Assembly (NCBI GenBank): GCA_017453765.1
Contig: JAFTEG010000268.1
Span: 1-14,520 of the forward strand
DNA length: 14,520 bases
DNA from: Selenomonadaceae bacterium
GTDB lineage: Bacteria > Bacillota > Negativicutes > Selenomonadales > Selenomonadaceae
Direction of reading: 5' to 3'
Part shown: in pieces, positions 1 to 6,062 of the stretch
How the letters are laid out: the number at the start of each line of letters is the position of its first letter
Numbering within the stretch: the stretch's first letter is position 1
Position numbers and translations under genes: made by a program
The notes under the pieces: generated by a model
What the model was told of the DNA's origin: nothing
Database searches by the model: none
What the model saw: only the letters and a program-made list of their open reading frames with translations

Positions 1-1
1 A

Positions 2-724
2 GACGTAGGACGCAAACTCGAAAGCGTAACTTTTGAAGATCTCGGCACGGCTCGTCAAATTCGCTCCACGAAAGAGGAAACGACGATTGTTGACGGCGCA
101 GGCGACAAGAAAGCCATTGAGTTCCGCGTTGCACAAATTAAAAAGCAAATTGAAGAATCAACCAGCGATTTCGACAAAGAAAAACTTCAAGAACGCCTTG
201 CAAAACTTTCCGGCGGCGTTGCCGTTATCGAAATCGGCGCGGCTACCGAAGTTGAAATGAAAGAGAAAAAGCTCCGCATTGAAGACGCGCTTAACGCTAC
301 CCGCGCAGCTGTCGAAGAAGGTATCGTTGCAGGCGGCGGCACGACGTTTGTCGACATTCTCCCCGTGCTTAGCGACATTCAAGCTGAAGGCGACGTTAAA
401 GTCGGTGTTGAAATTGTTAAACGCGCGATTGAAGAACCCGTACGCCAAATTGCCAACAACGCAGGTCAAGAAGGCAGCGTAGTTGTCGAGGCTGTCAAGA
501 AGGCTGGCAAAGGCGTAGGTTTCAACGCTCTTACAAATGAAATGGTTGATATGATCGGCGCAGGTATTGTTGACCCTGCAAAAGTTGTACGCTCTGCACT
601 TCAAAACGCGGCATCCATCGCGGCAATGATTCTTACGACTGAAACGCTTGTTGCCGATAAACCTGAACCCCCTGCTCCCGCAATGCCCGGCGGAATGGGC
701 GGCGGCATGCCCGGTATGATGTAA
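2..724 (+). CDS. groEL: 60 kDa chaperonin GroEL, C-terminal part (5' end outside window)
   Basis: An open frame runs from base 2 to a TAA at 722-724 and gives the last 240 residues of GroEL (HSP60, Cpn60), the ATP-driven ring chaperonin that folds cytosolic proteins with GroES. The frame enters in the apical domain ([18 protein letters not shown]), continues through the intermediate domain with the family signature around [14 protein letters not shown], and then through the equatorial domain ([39 protein letters not shown]). It ends in the typical flexible Gly/Met-rich tail [11 protein letters not shown]. Family proteins are about 540 residues, so roughly 300 residues lie upstream of the window. 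Codon use is C-ending and regular, as expected for a highly expressed gene. An intrinsic terminator follows about 60 bases after the stop, so this is the end of the presumed groESL operon. Confidence 0.98.
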   Translation, partial: DVGRKLESVTFEDLGTARQIRSTKEETTIVDGAGDKKAIEFRVAQIKKQIEESTSDFDKEKLQERLAKLSGGVAVIEIGAATEVEMKEKKLRIEDALNATRAAVEEGIVAGGGTTFVDILPVLSDIQAEGDVKVGVEIVKRAIEEPVRQIANNAGQEGSVVVEAVKKAGKGVGFNALTNEMVDMIGAGIVDPAKVVRSALQNAASIAAMILTTETLVADKPEPPAPAMPGGMGGGMPGMM

Positions 725-731
725 CCAGGTC

Positions 732-773
732 GACGGATCAGCGGATTGTAGGAAATCGCAGGATCGTCGGATC
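732..773 (+). repeat. degenerate GGATC-rich octamer repeat after groEL
   Basis: Units gacggatc, agcggatt, gcaggatc and gtcggatc, with one longer interrupted unit (748-757) in the middle, follow the groEL stop. They are 8-mers, unlike the 7-mers in other gaps of this window. Function unknown. It could be a decayed repeat array or chance. Confidence 0.4.
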
Positions 774-786
774 TAAATAAATTTTT

Positions 787-819
787 TCTGCAGTTTGAAT
801 TGACTGCAGATTTTTTTTT
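787..819 (+). terminator. Rho-independent terminator of groEL
   Basis: Stem TCTGCAGT (787-794) pairs with ACTGCAGA (803-810) across an 8-nt loop and is followed directly by nine T residues (811-819). The position, 62 bases after the groEL stop and before the next gene's Shine-Dalgarno, fits termination of the groEL transcript. No matching A-run lies on the left side, so it should work only in the + direction. Confidence 0.88.
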
Positions 820-891
820 GAAAATTTCTCAGCGCTGATAATTTTGTAGCGTTAAAAATTTCGTGACGTTAAATTTAGGAGTGAAAAAATT

Positions 892-1431
892 TTGGACGAA
901 ACAAAAGGCTTGATACTTATTCATACCGGCGACGGCAAGGGCAAAACTACGGCGGCATTAGGTCTGGCTCTTCGTGCGTACGGCGCGGGACTTAACGTCT
1001 TGATTTTGCAGTTTATAAAGGGTCGACAAAATTCCGGCGAACTTGCCGCGCTTGAACTGCTGGCAAAAATTCCGGCGGAAAATAAAATTGAAATTCGCCA
1101 ATGCGGTCTCGGCTTTATCGACAAAAATAAAATTGCCGAACATAAGGCGGCGGCTGAAACGGCGCTTGAACTTGCACGCGCAGAAATTCTTTCGGAGAAG
1201 TGGGATTTAATAATTTTGGACGAGATACTTTACGCCGTGAAATTTCAACTGCTCGACGCGGAAAAAGTTTTGGCGCTGATTAAAATTAAACTGCCGCAAC
1301 TTCACATTGTCTTAACCGGCAGAGACGCACCGAAAATTTTAATTGACGCGGCGGACTTGGTAACGGAAATGAAATTGGTAAAGCACCCCTTTCAACGCGG
1401 CATAAAAGCCCAACGCGGCATTGAATTTTAA
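892..1431 (+). CDS. cobO: cob(I)yrinic acid a,c-diamide adenosyltransferase (CobO/BtuR/CobA type)
   Basis: The 179-residue product is a corrinoid ATP:co(I)rrinoid adenosyltransferase, which transfers the adenosyl group of ATP to reduced corrinoids to make coenzyme B12 in the cytosol. An unusual P-loop GDGKGKTT (residues 13-20) follows the first strand, as is diagnostic for this family. A Walker-B-like LDE occurs at 109-111 after WDLII, TGRDAP at 132-137, and the family's C-terminal signature KHPFQRGIKAQRGIEF closes the protein at 164-179. Length is normal for the family. The start is TTG, chosen because AGGAG at 877-881 sits 10 bases upstream and no in-frame ATG precedes the P-loop. No other B12 gene is visible nearby, so the gene is probably a stand-alone salvage or maturation function. 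It lies after the groEL terminator, but no clear promoter was found. Confidence 0.95.
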   Translation: MDETKGLILIHTGDGKGKTTAALGLALRAYGAGLNVLILQFIKGRQNSGELAALELLAKIPAENKIEIRQCGLGFIDKNKIAEHKAAAETALELARAEILSEKWDLIILDEILYAVKFQLLDAEKVLALIKIKLPQLHIVLTGRDAPKILIDAADLVTEMKLVKHPFQRGIKAQRGIEF

Positions 1432-1464
1432 TTAAGAATTAAGAATGTAGAATTAAGAATTAGG
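1430..1464 (+). repeat. heptad repeat array 1 (AATTAAG x5)
   Basis: Five consecutive 7-bp units: aattaag, aattaag, aatgtag, aattaag, aattagg. The array begins on the last base of the cobO stop codon. Same family as the arrays at 3792, 5889, 9950, 10941 and 13601. Confidence 0.85.
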
Positions 1465-1539
1465 GGGTTGTTTGTAAATTCAAATTCAAAAAGAGTGGCG
1501 CGGATTAAATTTAAAAATTGGCGCGGATGTATTTTGAGC

Positions 1540-1587
1540 TGCGTACGTCAACGTTAGATTTATCGTAACTTTGTGCGTACGTTAACG
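1540..1587. repeat. direct repeat TGCGTACGT(C/T)AACG, two copies
   Basis: TGCGTACGTCAACG at 1540-1553 is repeated with one change at 1574-1587, 34 bases apart (start to start). Each copy contains the palindrome CGTACG. Just before them, TGGCGCGGAT also appears twice (about 1497 and 1519). The pairs could be operator-like sites or repeat debris. The gap 1432-1824 contains no credible gene. Confidence 0.5.
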
Positions 1588-1624
1588 CCGGAATTATGAC
1601 AAGGTATGCGAGCTACATACGCGC

Positions 1625-1677
1625 CATGTTTCTTTTGTTACTTTTCTTTGCGCCAAAGAAAAGTAAATCCTAAAAAA
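1625..1677 (+). repeat. interspersed palindromic element, copy 1
   Basis: The core is a perfect 13-bp inverted repeat, TTACTTTTCTTTG (1638-1650) and CAAAGAAAAGTAA (1654-1666), around a 3-base loop cgc. It is preceded by CATGTTTCTTTTG and followed by ATCCTAAAAAA. The whole unit recurs in inverse orientation at 8098-8153 with only small length changes in A/T runs. A short hairpin GTATG...CATAC (about 1595-1611) lies just upstream. It behaves like a dispersed, structured intergenic repeat of REP or MITE type; no transposase is present. Confidence 0.8.
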
Positions 1678-1714
1678 TTTTTTACCAAGTTGGAATTTAC
1701 CAACTGCCCCTAAT

Positions 1715-1742
1715 CGCTACCGGCTACCCGCTAAAAGCTAAA
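1715..1742 (+). repeat. heptad repeat array 2 (GCTACC/GCTAAA type)
   Basis: Four 7-bp units: cgctacc, ggctacc, cgctaaa, agctaaa. It resembles the GCTACCA units at 3820-3854. It lies about 95 bases upstream of the next gene. Confidence 0.6.
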
Positions 1743-1836
1743 TTTCTGCGCGGCAGGCAGGAAATACAAAAATATTTGTGGAATTAGCAGGGCAAAAATT
1801 TGGCGTAAAAATTTTTTTAGAAATGTGGTGATTAAT

Positions 1837-2307
1837 ATGGCGTTGACGCAACTTCAGAAAAATGCCGACAAAAAATTTATTTGTCCTACCTGCAAGAATG
1901 TGCTGAGAAAATCAGACGGCGACACGCTCAAAGTTGAAAACGGCAAAGTCAACATGGACAGCGCTTTACCGCGCTACATTTGCGATACCTGCGGCGTATT
2001 TTACCGTGAACTTTTGCACTCCGGCTATTACGACGTTTTTGACTTGCCCGCCGAAGAGCGACAGCCGGTGAAAAAAATTATTTCAACCGGCGATATTCCG
2101 CCGACTCAACTTAAGCGCGAAGCCGACGGCAAGTGTCCCTGCCCGCGTTGCGGCGAAAGAATGGATTTTGTTGAGGCGGGTCCCGTGCAAATTGTCAACG
2201 GCAAGCCCGATTTCAGCAACACGATGGATCATTTGAACTGCCCGAATTGTAAATCAGTTTTTCGCAAAATCGCCGGTACAGATTATTATCAGTGGTCAGA
2301 AAAATAA
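1837..2307 (+). CDS. small double zinc-ribbon-like protein with an 86-residue tandem duplication
   Basis: A 156-residue protein that I cannot assign to a named family. It has two CxxC...CxxC units: Cys16/19 with Cys49/52, and Cys102/105 with Cys135/138. All four cysteines, an NGK tripeptide (35-37 and 121-123), an Arg (57 and 143) and a Tyr-Tyr pair (64-65 and 150-151) are offset by exactly 86 residues, so the gene arose by an internal duplication. The two halves now differ strongly elsewhere. Each unit probably binds one zinc ion. No signal peptide or membrane segment is seen, so it should be cytosolic. The start ATG is chosen because GGTG (1827-1830) lies 6 bases upstream; a GTG at 1825 is in frame but lies within that Shine-Dalgarno. 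Only 24 bases separate it from the following methyltransferase gene, so the two are probably co-transcribed. Confidence 0.85.
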   Translation: MALTQLQKNADKKFICPTCKNVLRKSDGDTLKVENGKVNMDSALPRYICDTCGVFYRELLHSGYYDVFDLPAEERQPVKKIISTGDIPPTQLKREADGKCPCPRCGERMDFVEAGPVQIVNGKPDFSNTMDHLNCPNCKSVFRKIAGTDYYQWSEK

Positions 2308-2331
2308 TTTGATATTGGAGAAAGTTTTTTT

Positions 2332-3445
2332 ATGAATATTATAATTCTCAAAACAAATACGTATTTTGGAAACAATAAGCAACTCTTTGACGCAATGGAA
2401 ATGCTTGGTCATAATTTTACGGGCTTTGTTGCACTCGGCAAATTGGAGGGCGACATTGCAGAGGTTGACGGTCACAATTTCTATTCGATTGAGTACATTC
2501 ACCGCTTGAAATATGATTTGGCTTTAATTGATAGAGATATTGATGTTGCAAAAAATTTTATCCCTTTGCTGATGCATTTAAATGTACCGTTGCATAAAGT
2601 AAGAACTTACTATTGGCTTTTGCAACAAATTATGATAAACAAGTACGAAAATATCGCCGACCCTGTGATACAGGAAACTTTGGCGTACTGGAAAAATCAT
2701 GAGCTGACGGTATTCAATCAGCATTTGGAAGGTTTAGGCGAAACTTTGGACGAAGTTTTTATCGACGAAGAAATTGACTTGCCGTACATAAATTTTGAAA
2801 CGATTGAGGGCAAGCAGCGACGAATGTACTATCCTCGTAATGGTAGCGGACAAATTCAAGGTGCAGACGGTAAAAAATATGTTCGTGATATTTTGCGTGA
2901 ACAAATTCCAACTTCACCGCATCTTTACGTTAAGGGTACGCATACGGTTGAGGAAGGCGACGTGCTGATTGACGCGGGAGTTTGTGAAGGAAATTTTTCT
3001 CTGCGCTATGCAGATATTGTCTCGAAAATATATTTGTTTGAACCGGAAAAAAAATGGTTTGAGCCGCTGTATTACTCTTTCAAAGATTGCTGGGACAAGG
3101 TTGAGTTTATACCAAAGTTTGTTTCAGAATCGACAAGGGGGGGTAGTGGCGTTGGACGACGTTGTAAGTATTCCTTACGACAGTAAAGTTTTTTTGAAAA
3201 TAGACATTGAAGGCGCTGAACCGGCGGCACTGCGCGGCGCAAAAAAAATTTTGACTACGAATAAAGTTAAAGCGTCGGTCTGCAGTTATCATAACGCCGA
3301 TGATATAATTAAAATAAAATCGATATTCCAAAATTGCGGCTACAAGATCGCTACAAGTGAAGGTTATATGATTTTTGTTTATGATCCAAAAATTTGGGAA
3401 ACGGCGGACTTTCGCAAAGGTGTTATTTACGCCGAAAATTTTTAG
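2332..3445 (+). pseudogene. FkbM-family methyltransferase, frameshifted at a 7-G tract (possible phase-variable gene)
   Basis: The first frame (2332-3186, 284 codons) has an N-terminal region of about 190 residues that I do not recognise, then a SAM-dependent methyltransferase fold with DAGVCEGNFSL (motif I, residues 214-224) and FEPEKKW (motif II, 236-242). It loses the frame at GGGGGGG (3137-3143) and ends in an unrelated tail. The missing C-terminal part continues in the next frame to 3445: VALDDVV..., then FLKIDIEGAEPAALRGAKK, the hallmark of FkbM methyltransferases. Removing one G restores a single 370-residue protein with proper FkbM order. FkbM enzymes O-methylate sugars or small metabolites, often in surface glycan loci. 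The gene is otherwise undamaged, with no other stop and a normal RBS (GGAG at 2317-2320). The break may therefore be switching by slippage, a recent mutation, or an assembly error. The truncated product would lack the IDIEGAE motif and probably be inactive. Confidence 0.85.
3137..3143 (+). repeat. 7-G homopolymer at the frameshift site
   Basis: Seven consecutive G, the longest G run I noticed in the window, lies exactly where the two halves of the FkbM gene change frame. Six G (or nine) give the full-length frame, while seven give the truncated one. Confidence 0.9.
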
Positions 3446-3460
3446 ACTATTCCCAACAAC

Positions 3461-3489
3461 TTGCGAAATGTCGAATTAACTGTTATGAT
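3461..3489 (+). promoter_or_regulatory. sigma-A-type promoter for the ftsB-S1-tilS/hpt-ftsH unit
   Basis: A -35 box TTGCGA (3461-3466), a 17-base spacer and a -10 box TATGAT (3484-3489), preceded by TG at 3481-3482 (extended -10). The ftsB start lies 27 bases downstream of the -10 box. It resembles the promoter before pfkA (TTGCAA, TATTAT), including a following AAAAATTTTTGG stretch. Confidence 0.75.
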
Positions 3490-3515
3490 TAGGTAAAAAT
3501 TTTTGGTGATTTGTA

Positions 3516-3803
3516 ATGAAAGAGCGAAAAGGAATAAATTGGTTTTTCGTGATAATGTTCGTAGTTGTCGCATACTTCTCAACCGTTTTAATTTCGCAAC
3601 AAGTTCACTTGTCGCACGTCAGCGAAAGTAAGCGAATTGCAGATAAGCGGCTTGAGGCGGCGAAGGCTGAAAACGAAAAACTTCAGAAACAGTATAACGA
3701 ATTGCAGGATTTAAACAACATTGAAAGATTGGCGCGGGAAGATTTGGGGCTTGCCAAAGAAGGCGAAATGCCCTACCAGCCGGCGAATGGAATTAAGGAT
3801 TAA
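3516..3803 (+). CDS. divIC: FtsB/DivIC-family septum formation initiator
   Basis: A 95-residue bitopic membrane protein. A short basic cytoplasmic N-terminus (MKERKGINW) is followed by one membrane segment (about residues 10-27, FFVIMFVVVAYFSTVLIS). An extracytoplasmic coiled coil rich in Glu, Lys and Leu follows (about 36-70), then the family motif NIERLAREDLGLAKEGE. FtsB/DivIC works with FtsL and FtsQ/DivIB in the divisome, coupling cell wall synthesis to septation. Length, topology and its place just before the S1 gene and tilS match divIC of Firmicutes. The start has GGTG (3505-3508) 7 bases upstream. The last four codons and the stop (Gly-Ile-Lys-Asp-stop) fall within or at the edge of the following heptad repeat, so the C-terminus appears to have been rewritten by that repeat. 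Confidence 0.9.
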   Translation: MKERKGINWFFVIMFVVVAYFSTVLISQQVHLSHVSESKRIADKRLEAAKAENEKLQKQYNELQDLNNIERLAREDLGLAKEGEMPYQPANGIKD

Positions 3804-3854
3804 GGATTAAGAATGAAAGGCTAATAGCTACCAGCTACCAGCTATTAGCTAAAA
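3792..3854 (+). repeat. heptad repeat array 3 with a perfect 10-bp hairpin
   Basis: Nine in-phase 7-bp units: attaagg, attaagg, attaaga, atgaaag, gctaata, gctacca, gctacca, gctatta, gctaaaa. The ftsB stop codon (3801-3803) lies inside the array, and the array ends at the GGAGG of the next gene. The units allow a hairpin GCTAATAGCT (3820-3829) with AGCTATTAGC (3840-3849) and a 10-nt loop. It has no T-run, so it is not a standard terminator. Confidence 0.88.
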
Positions 3855-3868
3855 TGGAGGAAAAAATT

Positions 3869-4288
3869 TTGGCAATCGAAGTAGGCGGCGTAGTCGAAGG
3901 AAAAGTTACGCGAATTACTAATTTTGGCGCCTTCGTGGAGCTTGAGGACGAAAAATCGGGCTTGATTCACATTTCTGAAGTTGCAAACGAATATGTAAGC
4001 AACATCAGCGATTTTTTGCACGAAGGCGAAACGGTACAGGCAAAAGTTGTAAGCATTGACGCTAACGGCAAAGTCGCGCTGTCATTAAAAAGAATGAAAC
4101 CGCCCGTCCAAGAGGCGGAGAAAACTGCGGCACGGGCAATTAATAAGCCTAAGCCTAACAGAAAACTTTCTGCGTCTTTTGAAGATAAATTGTCAAAATT
4201 TTTGAAGGACAGCGACGAAAGACTTACCGATTTAAAGCGCAAGACCGATTCAAAGCGCGGCGGACGCGGCTCAAGACGTTCAGATTAA
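3869..4288 (+). CDS. S1 domain RNA-binding protein (YabR/YugI type)
   Basis: A 139-residue cytosolic protein. An S1 RNA-binding OB-fold fills residues 4-75 (VGGVVEGKVTRITNFGAFVEL...SGLIHISEVANEYV...VQAKVVSIDANGKVALSLKRM), closely like Bacillus YabR. A low-complexity basic tail follows, rich in Lys, Arg, Ser and Asp, and ends in RGGRGSRRSD. It probably binds RNA or ribosomes; the exact role is not settled in the family. The start is set at TTG 3869, giving MAIEVGG as in relatives, with GGAGG (3856-3860) 8 bases upstream. The in-frame ATG at 3854 overlaps that Shine-Dalgarno and would add five residues. Gene order divIC - S1 - tilS is conserved in Firmicutes. Confidence 0.9.
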   Translation: MAIEVGGVVEGKVTRITNFGAFVELEDEKSGLIHISEVANEYVSNISDFLHEGETVQAKVVSIDANGKVALSLKRMKPPVQEAEKTAARAINKPKPNRKLSASFEDKLSKFLKDSDERLTDLKRKTDSKRGGRGSRRSD

Positions 4289-4319
4289 TGCCGTGACATT
4301 TTTGCGGGAGGGAAATTTT

Positions 4320-5891
4320 TTGCTGAAAAAGTTCATTGACGTTTGCCAAGCAGAAAATATTTTTTCCGCGCAGAAAATAGTTATCGCGGTATCAGGCGGC
4401 GCTGACTCTCTTGCACTTGCCGACCTGCTTTTCAACGTGCGGCAACGGTTTAATCTTGAAATTTGCATTGCGCACTATGAACACGGCTTGCGCGGTCAAG
4501 CGTCATTGGACGACGCGGCTTTTGTAAAAGATTTTGCCGCTAATCTCGACGTGAAATTTTTCTGCGAACACGGCGACGTTAAAAAATTTGCGGCGGAAAA
4601 TAAAATCTCGATTGAAACGGCGGCGCGGCAACTTCGATATAACTTTTTGAACAAAGTCAAGCGCGAAACGAACTTTGACGCGATAGCTCTTGCTCATCAC
4701 GCAGACGATCAGGCTGAAACCATTTTAATGAGACTTCTGCGCGGTGCCACGTCGGCAGGACTCGGCGCAATGAAATTTTCCACTACGTCCGAAGAATACG
4801 GCTTGCTTTTACGTCCATTGCTACGTTTTAAAAAATGCGAACTTGAAAGCTACTGCGTGACACGGGGACTTACGCCGCGCATTGATGCCACAAACTTTGA
4901 ACCGGACGCGACGCGCAATAAAGTCAGGCTGGAACTTTTACCGGCACTTGAAAATTTTAATCCCGCCGTTGTCGATACGCTTTGCCGATTCGCTGAAGTG
5001 ACGGCGGACGAGGCGGACTTCATAAAGCTTGAGACCGAAAAAATTTATCCCCGCGTCGTCAAGCTAAATTCGGCGAATAAACTTGAACTTCTGCGCGTGG
5101 AATTTTTAAAACTGCATATGGCAATGCAAAGGGCGATTATAAAAAAGTTTTTGGCGCAGGTCAGTGGCATTAAAGATTTCGGCTTTACCCACTTTGAAGC
5201 GGTGCGAAAAGTTTTGGTGAACGGCTTGGCAGGCGTCGAACTTCCGCACAACTTCCGCGCAGATTTACGGCGTGGCAAATTGACAGTAAGAAAAAATTTA
5301 CAGCTTAAAAGCTTAAAAAGAAAGGATTTGATTAAATTGAAAACCAAAGAAGATTTCATCGAACGCGTACTTTACACCGAAGAAGACATTGCAGCCCGCG
5401 TTAAGGAACTCAGCGCACAAATCAGCGAAGACTACAAGGACATTGCGAAACCGCTGTTGACGGTCGGCATTTTGAACGGCGCGGTAATGTTCTATACAGA
5501 TCTTGTGAGACGCGTTTCGATTCCGGTTCACTTCGACTTTATGATTGCGTCCAGCTACGACGCCAACACGCATACCAGCGGCAAGGTCAATATCTTGAAG
5601 AATTTGGACAACGATCCTAAGGGACGCGACATTCTTTTGGTTGAAGATATCGTAGACTCCGGCACGACAATGAATTACCTTGTTGAATATTTCAAGGACA
5701 AAGGCGCGGCAAGCGTGAAAGTCTGCGCACTTTTGAATAAGCCTTCGCGCAGAAAAATTGATGTTGACGTTGACTACTGCGGCTTTGAAGTTCCGGACGA
5801 ATTTATTGTGGGTTACGGTCTTGACTTCGCGCAGCATTACAGAAACTTGCCGTATCTCGGCATTTTAAAGCGCAGTGTTTATTCAAAGTAG
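4320..5891 (+). CDS. tilS/hpt: fused tRNA(Ile)-lysidine synthase / hypoxanthine phosphoribosyltransferase (TilS-Hpt)
   Basis: One uninterrupted 523-residue frame holds two enzymes. Residues 1-339 are TilS, which uses ATP and lysine to convert C34 of the AUA-reading tRNA-Ile to lysidine: PP-loop SGGADS (25-30), then HHADDQAETILMRLLRG, then a TilS substrate-binding segment ending near ELPHNFRADLRRGKLTV. The C-terminal TilS domain found in longer homologues appears absent. Residues 340-523 are a full-length Hpt, which salvages hypoxanthine/guanine with PRPP: EDIVDSGTT (PRPP loop, about 442-450), FEVPDEFIVGYGLD and YRNLPYLGIL near the end. A TilS/HprT fusion is known from Listeria. Start TTG 4320 has GGGAGG (4306-4311) 8 bases upstream; an in-frame GTG at 4293 lies too far upstream to match the TilS N-terminus. 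An internal TTG at 5337 could also start Hpt alone. Confidence 0.93.
   Translation: MLKKFIDVCQAENIFSAQKIVIAVSGGADSLALADLLFNVRQRFNLEICIAHYEHGLRGQASLDDAAFVKDFAANLDVKFFCEHGDVKKFAAENKISIETAARQLRYNFLNKVKRETNFDAIALAHHADDQAETILMRLLRGATSAGLGAMKFSTTSEEYGLLLRPLLRFKKCELESYCVTRGLTPRIDATNFEPDATRNKVRLELLPALENFNPAVVDTLCRFAEVTADEADFIKLETEKIYPRVVKLNSANKLELLRVEFLKLHMAMQRAIIKKFLAQVSGIKDFGFTHFEAVRKVLVNGLAGVELPHNFRADLRRGKLTVRKNLQLKSLKRKDLIKLKTKEDFIERVLYTEEDIAARVKELSAQISEDYKDIAKPLLTVGILNGAVMFYTDLVRRVSIPVHFDFMIASSYDANTHTSGKVNILKNLDNDPKGRDILLVEDIVDSGTTMNYLVEYFKDKGAASVKVCALLNKPSRRKIDVDVDYCGFEVPDEFIVGYGLDFAQHYRNLPYLGILKRSVYSK
5321..5339 (+). promoter_or_regulatory. putative internal ribosome binding site and TTG start for separate Hpt
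   Basis: AAAGGA (5321-5326) lies 10 bases before TTG 5337, which is in frame with TilS-Hpt and falls exactly where a free-standing Hpt of 184 residues would begin (MKTKEDFIERVLYTEED). TTG starts are common in this window. This could be a remnant of the former separate gene or a working second start. Confidence 0.45.
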
Positions 5892-6049
5892 CTGTTAGCT
5901 TTTAGCGATTAGCTGTTAGCCTGTAGCTGGTAATTACTAACTACTAACTACTAACTACTAACTATTAACTATTAACTACTAACTATTAACTACTAACTAT
6001 TAACTAAAAAATTCATTACGCATTGCGCCTTACGCATTACGCATTAAAA
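5889..6049 (+). repeat. heptad repeat array 4, 23 in-phase units
   Basis: The longest array fills the whole gap between tilS-hpt and ftsH: 161 bases, 23 units of 7 without loss of phase. It begins on the TAG stop with six TAGCTGT-like units. TAATTAC and ten TAACTAC/TAACTAT/TAACTAA units follow, then AAAATTC, ATTACGC, ATTGCGC, CTTACGC, ATTACGC and ATTAAAA. The ftsH Shine-Dalgarno GGAG starts two bases later. Because 7 is not a multiple of 3, the TAA/TAG of successive units fall in all three frames. Confidence 0.92.
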
Positions 6050-6062
6050 AGGAGCGTTGTAA

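Noticed and set aside
158..604. 148-codon minus-strand ORF within groEL
   Set aside because: Antisense of a conserved chaperonin sequence; no independent support.
1432..1824. A hidden gene or tRNA in the cobO to double-CxxC gap
   Set aside because: No frame with coding character, no cloverleaf and no CCA-ending stem seen; the content is heptads, short direct repeats and the palindromic element.
2969..3445. A separate 158-residue gene starting at 2969
   Set aside because: Its first part is an out-of-frame reading of the FkbM motif I/II region; only the part after the 7-G tract is real and belongs to the frameshifted FkbM gene.
3820..3849. Intrinsic terminator between ftsB and the S1 gene
   Set aside because: The hairpin is perfect but AT-rich and lacks a following T-run; the downstream genes have no other promoter, so readthrough is needed.
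4293..4322. GTG at 4293 as the start of tilS-hpt
   Set aside because: It lies before the strong GGGAGG Shine-Dalgarno, which instead serves TTG 4320; the added residues do not match TilS N-termini.
5313..5837. 174-codon minus-strand ORF opposite hpt
   Set aside because: It lies fully within the tilS-hpt coding sequence and has the Asn/Val/Phe-rich make-up typical of antisense shadows.
5889..6049. CRISPR array
   Set aside because: The repeats are 7 bp, directly contiguous and without unique spacers; no cas genes are present.
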